A stretch of DNA of 64,000 bases, from positions 1 through 64,000 of the forward strand of contig NZ_JBFBIK010000005.1 in NCBI RefSeq assembly GCF_040685555.1. Reading direction: 5' to 3'. This document shows, piece after piece, positions 15,337-23,819 of this stretch. Under the pieces are notes generated by a model, which was not told the origin of the DNA, made no database searches, and saw only the letters and a program-made list of their open reading frames with translations. The first letter of the stretch is position 1. Each line of letters begins with the position of its first letter. The DNA is from Sphaerisporangium sp040685555 (GTDB taxonomy: Bacteria > Actinomycetota > Actinomycetes > Streptosporangiales > Streptosporangiaceae). The position numbers and the translations under genes are program-made.

Positions 15337-16638
15337 CCCGCAGGCGGCGAACATCGCGGGACGGCCGACGAGCTTGACGTGCTCGCCCCGGCCGAGGGAC
15401 GTGGCGAGCGACGCCTCCGCGGCCTCGATGGCGAGCCACTGGCCGTACGTCACGGGGCTCACGCCGCGCGCCGCGAGCAGGTCGTCGAGCCTGGAGGCCG
15501 GGGCGGCGCGGCCGGGGCGCGAGGCCAGGTCGGCGAGCAGCGTGCGCACGGTCTCCGCAGCGTCGGACTTGTTGGTGCCGATGACGCCGGTCGGCCCGCG
15601 CTTGAGCCACCCCGCGACGTACTGCCCCTCGGACACGCGACCGGCGACGTTCGGCACGGTCATCGTCGCGGCGTCGAACGGCACGCCCGGCAGGGGGACG
15701 CTCTGGTAGCCGACCGACCGCAGCACCATGCCGACCGGGATGGTCTCGAACTGCCCGGTGCCGGTGACCCGCCCGTCGACCAGCGCCGTGCGCTCCAGCC
15801 GGAGCGCCTCGACCCGGGAGGACCCGAGGATCTCGACCGGCCGCAGCCAGAACCGCACGTCGAGCCGGCGCGGGCGCCCCGTGGCCGCGTGGGCGCTCCA
15901 GGAGCGCAGGACCTCGACGTTGCCCCTGACCTGCCGCGACAGCTCGCTCACGTCGTTGGTGCCGCCCTCTTCTGGGCGGACCAGGACGTCGCAGCTCGGA
16001 AGCTCGCCCAGCTCCCTGAGCTCCTTGAGGGTGAACTTGGCGTGCTCGGGGCCGCGCCTGCCGATCATGTGGATGCCCGTCACCTGGCTCTTGGCCAGGC
16101 GGTCGAGCACCTCCTGGGGCACGTCGGTGGAGCGCAGCTCGTCGGCGGTCTTGGCGAGGATCCTGACCACGTCGACGGCGACGTTGCCGACGCCGATCAC
16201 GGCCACCTCGGTGCTGTCGAGCGAGAAGGCGTCCGGCGGCATGTCGGGGTGGCCGCAGTACCAGTTGACGAAGTCGGTCGCCGCCACGCTGCCGGGCAGG
16301 TTCTCGCCGGGGATGCCGAGGTGCCGGTCGACCATCGCGCCCGTGCAGTAGACCACCGCGTCGTAGCTCGCGGCCAGGTCACCGGCGGAGATGTCGGATC
16401 CGAGCTCGACGCCGCCGAGGAAGCGCACCGAGGGCAGCTCCAGCACGCGCCGCAGGTAGCCGGCGATCGACTTGATGGAGGTGTGATCAGGCGCGACGCC
16501 GTATCTGACCAGGCCGTACGGCGTGGGCAGCCGGTCGAGCACGTCGATCTCGACGGGCTCGCCCGCCTGCTTCGTCAGTGCCTCGGCCGTGTAGATCCCG
16601 GCGGGACCAGATCCCACGATCGCCACGCGGAGCGACAT
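15319..16638 (-). CDS. fprA: FprA-type NADPH:ferredoxin reductase
   Basis: 439 residues, ATG 16638 preceded by AAGGAGG. VAIVGSGPAGIYTAEAL (5-21) is the FAD site, LPTPYGLVRYGVAPDH is the adrenodoxin-reductase signature, and AVIGVGNVAVDVVRI is the NADPH-binding fold. This family passes electrons from NADPH to ferredoxins that feed cytochromes P450 and other oxygenases. It is on the same strand as and 115 bp after the fadD3-like gene, so it may be the last member of the second catabolic operon and supply electrons to steroid-degrading oxygenases, or stand alone. No ferredoxin gene is adjacent. Confidence 0.87.
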   Translation of the reverse strand: MSLRVAIVGSGPAGIYTAEALTKQAGEPVEIDVLDRLPTPYGLVRYGVAPDHTSIKSIAGYLRRVLELPSVRFLGGVELGSDISAGDLAASYDAVVYCTGAMVDRHLGIPGENLPGSVAATDFVNWYCGHPDMPPDAFSLDSTEVAVIGVGNVAVDVVRILAKTADELRSTDVPQEVLDRLAKSQVTGIHMIGRRGPEHAKFTLKELRELGELPSCDVLVRPEEGGTNDVSELSRQVRGNVEVLRSWSAHAATGRPRRLDVRFWLRPVEILGSSRVEALRLERTALVDGRVTGTGQFETIPVGMVLRSVGYQSVPLPGVPFDAATMTVPNVAGRVSEGQYVAGWLKRGPTGVIGTNKSDAAETVRTLLADLASRPGRAAPASRLDDLLAARGVSPVTYGQWLAIEAAEASLATSLGRGEHVKLVGRPAMFAACGRTLSG

Positions 16639-16753
16639 GTGGCCTCCTTAGCGGGACTCGACGGCCCCACATCGTCATGGAGCAGATTCTCGCGGAACGC
16701 GGCCCTCCCGGCCAGAGTCGCGCGCCGGAGGTCATCGAGATAATCCGGTTCGG

Positions 16754-18418
16754 CTACCCCCGGCCCTCCTCGGACGCCCTGGCTCGGAGCCGTCGCTTGT
16801 CGATCTTCCCGTTCGCGTTGACGGGAAGGGCGTCCACGACGATCACCTGGCGGGGCACCTTGTAGTTCGACATGTTCCCTCGTGCCCAGCCTATGATCTC
16901 GGCGGGGTCGATGGCGCTGCCCGGCCGGGCGACCACGTAGGCGAGGCCCGCCTCGCCCGAGCGCCCGTCCGGCACGCCGACGACGGCGGCCTGGGCCAGG
17001 CCGGCGTGGTGCAGCAGCAGGCTCTCGACCTCGGCCGGTGAGACGTTGAAGCCGTTGACGATGAACAGCTCCTTCTTGCGGTCGACCACCGCGACGTTCC
17101 CGTCGGCGTCCATCGTGCCTATGTCGCCGGTGCGCAGCCAGCCGTCCTCGATGACCTCCGCGGTCTTGCCGGGCTCGCCCCAGTAGCCGCGCATCACGCC
17201 GTAGCCGCGCTGGAGGATCTCTCCGCGCTCGCCCGCCGCCACCTGCTTGCCGTCGTCGTCCACGATCTTGACCTCGATGCCCGGCACCGGCCTGCCGGTG
17301 GAGGCGGCGATCACCTCTACCGGGTCGCCGGCCCTGGTCATCGAGACGACCGTGCCCTCCATGAGGCCGTACGCGTTGATCACGCGTTCGAGGCCCGCCT
17401 CCCTGAGCAGCCGGCGGATCAGCTCGGCCGGTACCGCGGCGGCGCCGCAGATCGCCACGCGGACGGAGTGCCCGGCGATGTCCACCTCGTCCAGGAGGCG
17501 GTGGAACAGCGTGGGAGCCCCGGCCAGGATCGTGATCCGCCCGTCCTGGACGAGATCCCGGAGCACGGCGGGGGTGAACGCCTTGACCGGCATGAGGGTG
17601 GCGCCCCGCATCACCCCGGCGAGCAGGCCCGCGTTCAGGCCGAAGCCGTGCGCGAACGGCGCGATGACCGGGTAGCGGTCGCCCTCCCGCAGCGTGACGA
17701 TCTCGGCCCAGTCCCAGTAGCCGCGCACGATCTGGCCGTGGTCGAGCATCACGCCCTTCGGCGTCCCCGTGGTGCCCGACGTGGACATGATCTCGCAGAG
17801 GTCCTCCGGCCGTACGGCGAGGGCTCTTTCCTCGGCGGTGTCGTCGGAGATCCACCCTCCGGCTGCGAGCACCCGGGAGGGCAGCAGCATGCCGGGACGG
17901 GCCACACCCTCCGGGGTGATCGCGTGGAGCAGGTCGGGAAGCCCGGCGAAGGGCCGCCCGGCGCCGGTCTCGGCGTCATCGCCGTTCTCCTCGCGCCCGG
18001 CCTGCCTGGGCGGCCCGGCGGCCGAGGCGAGAAGGTCGGCGAACGCGGGAGCGCCGTCGAGGTTCTCGCCCACGATCAGCACGCTGGCGCCCGTCCTGCG
18101 GAGCACCTCGGCCGCCTCGATGCCCTTGTAGCGCGAGGACAGCGGCACGATGACCGCGCCCGCGTCCCAGATGCCGAACGCGCCGGCCGCCCAGTGCACG
18201 TCGTTGAGCCCCCAGATGGCGACCCGGTCGCCCAGCTCGACGCCGAGTGCGATGAGGCCCTTGGCGACCATGGCGGCGCGGGCGCGCAGCTCGGCGAGCG
18301 ACAGCCGCACGTCGCCGTCGGCGATCACCGTGAGGTCCGGGTGGCGGGCCGCCCGGTCGCGCAGCATGCGCGGGATCGTCCCCCACCCCGGCACGCTGCC
18401 GTCGCCGTCTGGAACCAT
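16754..18418 (-). CDS. fadD3: FadD3-like acyl-CoA ligase
   Basis: 554 residues, ATG 18418 with GGAGG 7 nt upstream. The adenylate-forming signature TSGTTGTPKG is at 213-222, INAYGLMEG follows, then GWLRTGDIGTMDADGNVAVVDRKKELFIVNGFNVSPAEVE, and the catalytic Lys538 in NANGKIDK. All motifs for ATP-dependent acyl-AMP and acyl-CoA formation are intact. FadD3 of Mycobacterium activates the HIP acid of cholesterol C/D rings and lies beside fadE30; here fadE30 and ipdF homologues lie 10 kb away and KstR2-type operators flank the operon. Substrate assignment is inference; a medium/long-chain fatty acid ligase remains possible. Confidence 0.75.
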   Translation of the reverse strand: MVPDGDGSVPGWGTIPRMLRDRAARHPDLTVIADGDVRLSLAELRARAAMVAKGLIALGVELGDRVAIWGLNDVHWAAGAFGIWDAGAVIVPLSSRYKGIEAAEVLRRTGASVLIVGENLDGAPAFADLLASAAGPPRQAGREENGDDAETGAGRPFAGLPDLLHAITPEGVARPGMLLPSRVLAAGGWISDDTAEERALAVRPEDLCEIMSTSGTTGTPKGVMLDHGQIVRGYWDWAEIVTLREGDRYPVIAPFAHGFGLNAGLLAGVMRGATLMPVKAFTPAVLRDLVQDGRITILAGAPTLFHRLLDEVDIAGHSVRVAICGAAAVPAELIRRLLREAGLERVINAYGLMEGTVVSMTRAGDPVEVIAASTGRPVPGIEVKIVDDDGKQVAAGERGEILQRGYGVMRGYWGEPGKTAEVIEDGWLRTGDIGTMDADGNVAVVDRKKELFIVNGFNVSPAEVESLLLHHAGLAQAAVVGVPDGRSGEAGLAYVVARPGSAIDPAEIIGWARGNMSNYKVPRQVIVVDALPVNANGKIDKRRLRARASEEGRG

Positions 18419-18461
18419 GGTCGCGCCTCCAGGATTCGTGAGCCTGCCTCACCGCCCGCCG

Positions 18462-19532
18462 CTAGTGGGCTATGGCGGTGCGGTCCCTGCCGAGGTGGTG
18501 GCCCCGGGCGTCGGCGACCGTGCCCGGGCGGGCGGTTTCGGCGATCTCGCCTGCGACCTCCACGCCCAGTTTGATCGGAGTGAGCGCCGAAAGCGACTGC
18601 TCGATCCGGGCTCTCCACATCGGATTCCCGACCAGGCTCGCGCGTCCGAAGGTCACCTTCAGTGTCGCCGAGTCGAGCGTGCCCTGGCGGGAGATCGCGA
18701 GCTCCCATGTCGACACCCCGTCGATCCGCGAAAGGGCACTCTCGATGCGGGGAAGCGACAGCCACACGCCTCTGACCAGCACGTGGTCGCCGACCGTGTG
18801 GGACGGCGCGGGGATCTCTCCCGCGTCGCAGACCCGGGCGACCTGCCCGGTGCGCATGACCGCCCCGTCCAGCGCAGGGTGGCCCGACGGCGTGACGACC
18901 AGCTCGGCCAGCCCGTCCGACCCCTCGAAGGGCGAGTCCTTGTCCAGCGAGGCGAGGCCGAGCAGCCCGCCGGCCAGCGGGGTGAGCGGCGCGGCGTCCG
19001 AGCCGCGCCACGCCAGCGCGCCGCCGCTGTAGGGGTTCGCGTAGACCTCGGTCACGGACGCCTCGAACTCGCCGGCCAGGTGGCCGAGGGTGCGCCGTGA
19101 GCCGATCTCGCCGGTGAGCACGAGATGCCGCAGCCCGAGGTCGAGGGGGTCGAGCAGGAACTCCAGGTGCAGCCTGGCGAGGAGGTCCATGGCCCCAGTG
19201 GGAGTGATCACCAGCGTGGTCGCCCCGAGCGACTTCAGCGCGTGGTGCAGGCGCATCCGGCCGCGCGGGCCGACCGAGGCGGACGCCGCCGCGACCTCGG
19301 CGCCCGCGGCGGCCCACAGCGCTCCGGCGGGCTCGGCCAGCGCGACGACGACCCGGTCGCGGTCGCCTACCCCCGCGGCCCGCAGCGCCCGCGCCGTGAG
19401 GGCGTCGGCCGCGCGGTCACCGGGGTCCAGCGGCCAGGCGCTCGACGCGTCGGGCGCGACGTGCAGCAGGCCGGTGGCGCCGCGGGCGGCCGTACCCAGG
19501 TCGTCCCTGGTCAGCCAGCGGGTCGTCGTCAA
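18462..19532 (-). CDS. Degenerate PaaK-fold (phenylacetate-CoA ligase-like) protein
   Basis: 356 residues from TTG 19532, which overlaps the stop of the LLM gene by 4 nt (TTGA) and has GGGGGAGG 7 nt upstream. The fold of an adenylate-forming ligase is visible: a Rossmann-like N-terminal part, LTGEIGSRRTLG where PaaK has its substrate loop, MRTGQVARV where PaaK has YRTRDL, and GDHVLVRGVWLSLPRIESAL like the C-terminal hinge region. However, the phosphate-binding P-loop (T/S)SGTTGxPK is missing, and the Y-G-x-x-E motif reads YANPYSGG. The chain is about 70 residues shorter than PaaK. It may have lost ligase activity and serve as a partner of the neighbouring ligase or monooxygenase, or bind an acyl-CoA. 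Confidence 0.7.
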   Translation of the reverse strand: MTTTRWLTRDDLGTAARGATGLLHVAPDASSAWPLDPGDRAADALTARALRAAGVGDRDRVVVALAEPAGALWAAAGAEVAAASASVGPRGRMRLHHALKSLGATTLVITPTGAMDLLARLHLEFLLDPLDLGLRHLVLTGEIGSRRTLGHLAGEFEASVTEVYANPYSGGALAWRGSDAAPLTPLAGGLLGLASLDKDSPFEGSDGLAELVVTPSGHPALDGAVMRTGQVARVCDAGEIPAPSHTVGDHVLVRGVWLSLPRIESALSRIDGVSTWELAISRQGTLDSATLKVTFGRASLVGNPMWRARIEQSLSALTPIKLGVEVAGEIAETARPGTVADARGHHLGRDRTAIAH

Positions 19533-20596
19533 AGCATGACCTCCCCCATGAACAGCTCTATCGAGTCGCGCACGCGGTCGTGGGCGAGGCCGCCCACCTG
19601 GGCCTGCAGGATCAGGTCGGTGGCCCCGGCCTCGGCGATCCTCGCGACGGCCTTGCGCGAGCCCTCGACGTCGTCCACGACCACCATGAGGTGCTCGCGC
19701 AGCGTCGCCATCGCCTCGTCCGGCGGCAGCCCCGCGGCCAGCTGCCCGAGGACCTTGTGGGTGGCGTGCCGGGCGTCGTAGTAGTCGGGCGGCGTCACCA
19801 GGTTGACCTGCCGCCGGATGTACCACAGGACCGGGTCGGAGGCGGTCTCGATGGCCTCCTCGCGCGTCGGCGCCACATGCCACGGGATCATCAGCGCGAT
19901 CCTGCGGGTGGCGGGGTCGAAGCCGTTCTCGGCCAGGCATTCCTTGTACCTCGCGATGTCCGCGGCCACGTCGTCGATGCCCTTGAGCATGGTCATGCCG
20001 AGCAGGTTGTACCCGTGCTTGGCCGCCGCGAGGTAGCCCTCCAGGGACGTGGAGGCGACCCAGACCGGGGGATGCGGCAGCTGGGCCGGCCTGGGGTAGA
20101 CCGCGACGTCGGGGATCTCGAAGAACTCGTTGGAGCGGCTGATCGGCTCGCCGTCGGCCTTCCAGATCGCGAGCACCGCCTCCAGGGAGTCCTCCCAGAT
20201 CTTGCGGGACTGCTCGAACGGCCGCTGGAAGGCCTGGTATTCGAGCGGCGACGCGCCCCGGCCCGTGCCGAACTCGACGCGCCCGTTGCTGAGGATGTCC
20301 AGGGTGGCGACCCGCTCCGCCGTGCGGATGGGGGACTGGAAGGGCAGCAGCACCACGCCGAGGCCGAGGTGGATCCGCTCGGTGCGCTGGGAGATGGCGG
20401 CGAGCACCAGATCGGGGGCCGAGGAGTGGGAGAAGCCCCGGGTGAAGTGGTGCTCCACGAACCATGCGGTGTCGCATCCCAGGCGGTCCCCGAGCACGAC
20501 CTGGTCGATCACGTTCTCGAACGTCTGCCGTTCCACCTCGCGGGTGCGCCCGCGGACCTCCAGTTCGTATCCCAGGCTGATCCGTAGGGACGTCAT
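19529..20596 (-). CDS. LLM-class flavin-dependent monooxygenase
   Basis: 355 residues, ATG 20596 with GGAGG 5 nt upstream. The luciferase-like barrel is clear: ISLGYELEVRG, DTAWFVEHHFTRGFSHSSAPDLVLAAISQRT, IHLGLGVVLLPFQSPIRTAERVATLDILSNGRVEFGTGRG and PPVWVASTS. The ATLDxLSxGRxxxGxGRG motif binds reduced FMN or F420. It leads the operon LLM - PaaK-like - fadD3-like - (fprA) and has an operator 40 bp before its start. Such enzymes use reduced flavin and oxygen to oxidise small organic substrates; the flavin reductase at 6525 could supply FMNH2. Baeyer-Villiger or hydroxylase chemistry on a ring-derived acyl-CoA is a guess. Confidence 0.85.
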   Translation of the reverse strand: MTSLRISLGYELEVRGRTREVERQTFENVIDQVVLGDRLGCDTAWFVEHHFTRGFSHSSAPDLVLAAISQRTERIHLGLGVVLLPFQSPIRTAERVATLDILSNGRVEFGTGRGASPLEYQAFQRPFEQSRKIWEDSLEAVLAIWKADGEPISRSNEFFEIPDVAVYPRPAQLPHPPVWVASTSLEGYLAAAKHGYNLLGMTMLKGIDDVAADIARYKECLAENGFDPATRRIALMIPWHVAPTREEAIETASDPVLWYIRRQVNLVTPPDYYDARHATHKVLGQLAAGLPPDEAMATLREHLMVVVDDVEGSRKAVARIAEAGATDLILQAQVGGLAHDRVRDSIELFMGEVML

Positions 20597-20635
20597 CCGC
20601 GCCTCCGTTCCACCTGCTCGATCCAGCCAATTCAA

Positions 20636-20651
20636 CCAAGCGCTCGCTTGG
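20636..20651. promoter_or_regulatory. KstR2-type palindromic operator, copy 3
   Basis: CCAAGC-GCTC-GCTTGG, inverted repeat with 6-bp arms, 40 bp before the LLM start and after the end of the upstream acyl-CoA dehydrogenase gene. One mismatch to AnCAAGnnCTTGnT. It gives the LLM operon its own control. Confidence 0.72.
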
Positions 20652-20717
20652 CGAGATTACCAGCCGCGACGAGCCGCAACAAGCGGCGCCGCCTGCGCGA
20701 AGAGCGTGCCGGAGGAG

Positions 20718-21791
20718 CTAGTGGGTGCGGGGGACCCGTGTCGCGACCCGCCGCGCGGCGACCGGCGGCGCGGGGAAGACCGACGCGGCGAGGCGGGCGC
20801 GGTGGGCCTGCGGCGGCCCGAAGAGCTGGGCGTCGGAGGTGGCCCTTTTGAAGGACAGATGCGCGTCGTGCTCCCAGGTGACGCCGAGCCCGCCGTGGAT
20901 CTGGATGTTCTCGCCCGCCGCCGCCAGGTAGGCCTCGGTGCAGTAAGACCCCGCGATGGCCGCGCGCACGGGCAGCTCCTCCTCGGTCGCGCGGGCCGCG
21001 GCGTACGCGGCGGACCGCGCGGACTCCACGGAGAGCAGCATGTCGGCCAGCTTGTGCTTGATCGCCTGGAAGGAGCCGATCGGGCGGCCGAACTGGTGAC
21101 GCCTGCCGGCATAGGCCACGGCGGCGGCGAGGCAGCGTGACGCTCCGCCCACCTGCTCGGCGGCGAGCGCGGCCACACCGAGGTCGCGCACCCGCGCGAA
21201 GGCGCCGGCGTCCCCGAGCCGCCGTACCGGGGCGCCGTCGAAGACCAGCTCGGCGAGCGGGCGGGTGCGGTCCAGGGTCACGTGCGGGATGCGGGCCGTC
21301 GGACGCGCCTCGACGAGCGAGCCGTCCACGTAGGCCAGGACGATCTCCCCGTCGAGCGCGTACGGGACGGTGCCGTGCAGGCGTCGCCCGTCGAGCCGAA
21401 GCCCGGCCTCGCCGGGCAGCACCACCGTCGCGGTCACCGACCCCTCGGCGATCCGCGGCAGCAGGCGGCGCTTCGCCTCCTCGTCCCCGCACGCCTTGAC
21501 CGCCTCGGCCGCGAGCACGGCGGTGGACAGATAGGGGAGCGGCGACAGGGACCGGCCGAGCTCCTCGCAGACGACCGCGACCTCCGCCATGCCGCACCCG
21601 GCCCCGCCGTACCGCTCCGGGATCGCGAGCCCGGCCACCCCGAGTTCGCCCGCGAACCTGCTCCACAGCTCGCGTGGGTCCCCGGCGCCCGTTTCCGGGG
21701 CGCCGGTGAAGGCCAGGGCGGGCGGGCACGCGTCGCGCAGGAAGTCGCGTACCGTGACGCGTAGCTCGCGCTGCTCCTCCGTGGGGTCCAC
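20718..21791 (-). CDS. Acyl-CoA dehydrogenase (FadE, second subunit type)
   Basis: 357 residues from GTG 21791. N-terminal helices (EEQRELRVTVRDFLRDACPP), IPERYGGAGCGMAEVAVVCEELG, QVGGASRCLAAAVAYAGRRHQFGRPIGSFQAIKHKLADMLL and IQIHGGLGVTWEHDAHLSFKRA are acyl-CoA dehydrogenase landmarks. The position of the usual catalytic Glu and the flavin Arg should be checked, because steroid-degrading actinobacteria use heterotetramers in which one subunit lacks the base (for example FadE26-FadE27). The start has no Shine-Dalgarno but a -10 hexamer 6 nt upstream, with operator copy 4 directly above it. It is 121 bp upstream of the LLM gene on the same strand. Confidence 0.82.
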   Translation of the reverse strand: MDPTEEQRELRVTVRDFLRDACPPALAFTGAPETGAGDPRELWSRFAGELGVAGLAIPERYGGAGCGMAEVAVVCEELGRSLSPLPYLSTAVLAAEAVKACGDEEAKRRLLPRIAEGSVTATVVLPGEAGLRLDGRRLHGTVPYALDGEIVLAYVDGSLVEARPTARIPHVTLDRTRPLAELVFDGAPVRRLGDAGAFARVRDLGVAALAAEQVGGASRCLAAAVAYAGRRHQFGRPIGSFQAIKHKLADMLLSVESARSAAYAAARATEEELPVRAAIAGSYCTEAYLAAAGENIQIHGGLGVTWEHDAHLSFKRATSDAQLFGPPQAHRARLAASVFPAPPVAARRVATRVPRTH

Positions 21792-21797
21792 CCAGTC

Positions 21798-21818
21798 AGC
21801 TTAACAAGCGATTGCTTG
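21798..21818 (-). promoter_or_regulatory. Leaderless promoter overlapped by operator copy 4
   Basis: On the minus strand TAAGCT (21803-21798) fits a -10 element and lies 6 nt before the GTG start. CAAGC-GATT-GCTTG (21805-21818, plus-strand reading) is the fourth palindrome and directly abuts that -10, so a bound repressor would block polymerase. One mismatch to AnCAAGnnCTTGnT. Confidence 0.65.
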
Positions 21819-21919
21819 GCGAACGGGCCGCCGGACAGGCGGCGCGGGTAAACCGGACGACATCCGCGCGAGACTCGATAGCCTGTATATCTGCCAATCC
21901 CCGCGACCGAGGAGTAGCC

Positions 21920-23683
21920 GTGCCGCTGCGTATGTCCACCCTGTTCCTGCGCACCCTGCGTGAGGATCCGGCGGACGCGGAAGTGCCGAGCCACAAGCTG
22001 CTCGTCCGCGCCGGCTATGTCCGCCGTGTGGCCCCGGGCATCTACTCGTGGCTGCCCCTCGGCAAGATCGTCATGGAGAACGTCGCCCGCGTCGTGCGCG
22101 AGGAGATGAACGCCATGGGCGGCCAGGAGGTCCTGTTCCCCGCGCTGCTCCCCCGCGACTACTACGAGGCGACCGGCCGCTGGACCGAGTACGGCGACTC
22201 GCTGTTCCGCCTGAAGGACCGCAAGGGCGGCGACTACCTTCTCGGGCCCACCCACGAGGAGATGTTCACCGACATGGTCAAGGGGGAGTACTCCTCCTAT
22301 AAGGACTATCCGGTAATCCTCTATCAAATCCAGACCAAGTACCGCGACGAGGCCCGTCCTCGCGCCGGCATCCTGCGCGGCCGCGAGTTCATCATGAAGG
22401 ACTCCTACTCCTTCGACCTCGACGACGACGGCCTCAAGCGCTCGTACGAGATGCACCGCGAGGCCTACATCAAGCTGTTCGACCGGCTGGGCATCGACTA
22501 CAAGATCGCCTTCGCCGTGTCGGGCGCCATGGGCGGCTCGGCCTCCGAGGAGTTCCTCGCCCCCTGCGCCACCGGCGAGGACACCTTCGTGGCCTGCCAC
22601 AACTGCGGTTACGCCGCCAACGTCGAGGCCGTCGTCACGCCCGCGCCCCCGGCCGTGACCGCCGAGCACCCCGCGCTGGAGGTGCTCGACACCCCAGACA
22701 CCCCGACCATCGACTCGCTGGTCTCCCTGGTCAACGAGCGGTACGGCCTCGGAGTGAGCGCCGCCGACACCCTCAAGAACGTCGTGGTCAAGGTGCGCAC
22801 CCCCGGCTCGGCCGAGTTCGAGACGCTGATCGTCGGCGTGCCCGGCGACCGCGAGGTCGACTTCAAGCGCCTGGAGGCCGCGCTCGCCCCGGGCGTCCCC
22901 GAGATCTTCGAGGCCGGCGACTTCGCCAAGCACCCCGGGCTGGTCCGCGGCTACATCGGCCCCCAGGTCCTCAAGGAGCTGGGCATCCGCTACCTCGTGG
23001 ATCCCCGCGTCGTGGCGGGCTCGGCCTGGGTCACCGGAGCCAACGAGCAGGGCCGGCACGCCGCGCACGTCGTCGCGGGCCGCGACTTCGAGCCCGACGG
23101 CACGATCGAGGCCGCCGAGGTGCGCGCGGGCGACTCCTGCCCCCGGTGCGCCCACCCGCTGTCCAACGACCGGGGCATCGAGATCGGCCACATCTTCCAG
23201 CTCGGCCGCAAGTACGCCGACGTGGCGGGCCTCGACGCGCTCGGCCCCGACGGCAAGCCCATCCGCATCACCATGGGCTCGTACGGCGTGGGCGTCTCGC
23301 GCGCCGTGGCCGTGCTCGCCGAGCAGAAGCACGACGAGCTGGGCCTGGTCTGGCCCCGCGAGGTGGCGCCCGCCGACGTGCACGTCGTCGGCACAGGCAA
23401 GGACAACCAGGTCGAGGTGGCGCTGCGGCTCGCCGAGGAGCTGGAGGCCAAGGGCCTGCGCGTGCTCGTCGACGACCGCGCCGGGGTGTCGCCGGGTGTG
23501 AAGTTCAAGGACGCCGAGCTGCTGGGCGTCCCGACGATCCTGATCGTCGGCCGCGGGCTCGCCCAGGGTGTCGTGGAGCTGCGCGACCGCAGGACCGGTG
23601 TCAAGGAGGAGGTCCCGCTCGCCGAGGCCGCCGACAGCGTGCTCGCCGCCGTGAGCGCCGAGCCGCTGCCCGACCGCCTCTGA
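21920..23683 (+). CDS. proS: Prolyl-tRNA synthetase
   Basis: 587 residues from GTG 21920, with GGAG 5 nt upstream; an upstream in-frame reading from 21812 overlaps the divergent promoter and is rejected. Class II motifs are present: LVRAGYVRRVAPGIYSWLPLG, motif 2 around QTKYRDEARPRAGILRGREFIMKDSYSF, the bacterial insertion (editing) domain around residues 210-370, motif 3 TMGSYGVGVSRAVA, and the anticodon-binding C-terminus (VEVALRLAEELEAKGLRVLVDDR). It charges tRNA-Pro in the cytoplasm. Its place upstream of the rimP-nusA-infB cluster is the normal actinobacterial order. A 15-bp hairpin ends the unit. Confidence 0.97.
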   Translation: MPLRMSTLFLRTLREDPADAEVPSHKLLVRAGYVRRVAPGIYSWLPLGKIVMENVARVVREEMNAMGGQEVLFPALLPRDYYEATGRWTEYGDSLFRLKDRKGGDYLLGPTHEEMFTDMVKGEYSSYKDYPVILYQIQTKYRDEARPRAGILRGREFIMKDSYSFDLDDDGLKRSYEMHREAYIKLFDRLGIDYKIAFAVSGAMGGSASEEFLAPCATGEDTFVACHNCGYAANVEAVVTPAPPAVTAEHPALEVLDTPDTPTIDSLVSLVNERYGLGVSAADTLKNVVVKVRTPGSAEFETLIVGVPGDREVDFKRLEAALAPGVPEIFEAGDFAKHPGLVRGYIGPQVLKELGIRYLVDPRVVAGSAWVTGANEQGRHAAHVVAGRDFEPDGTIEAAEVRAGDSCPRCAHPLSNDRGIEIGHIFQLGRKYADVAGLDALGPDGKPIRITMGSYGVGVSRAVAVLAEQKHDELGLVWPREVAPADVHVVGTGKDNQVEVALRLAEELEAKGLRVLVDDRAGVSPGVKFKDAELLGVPTILIVGRGLAQGVVELRDRRTGVKEEVPLAEAADSVLAAVSAEPLPDRL

Positions 23684-23709
23684 CCCGCCGTGTCCCCCAC
23701 GCATGGTGA

Positions 23710-23750
23710 GGGGGGCTCGCCACCGCTCGGCCCGGGGTGGCGAGCCCCCC
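23710..23750. terminator. 15-bp perfect hairpin after proS
   Basis: GGGGGGCTCGCCACC (23710-23724) pairs exactly with 23736-23750 around an 11-nt loop, between proS and the convergent DUF4236 gene. No T tract, typical of this GC content. Confidence 0.85.
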
Positions 23751-23819
23751 TATCACGTGCCGTTCCAGGCTCAGGCTGTACGGCACGCGCTCTCGTTTCC
23801 GAGTGTTCGCGTTATCGGT

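Noticed and set aside
16487..16753. Short minus-strand frames between fadD3-like and fprA
   Set aside because: They overlap the fprA start region and show no homology; the interval is taken as intergenic.
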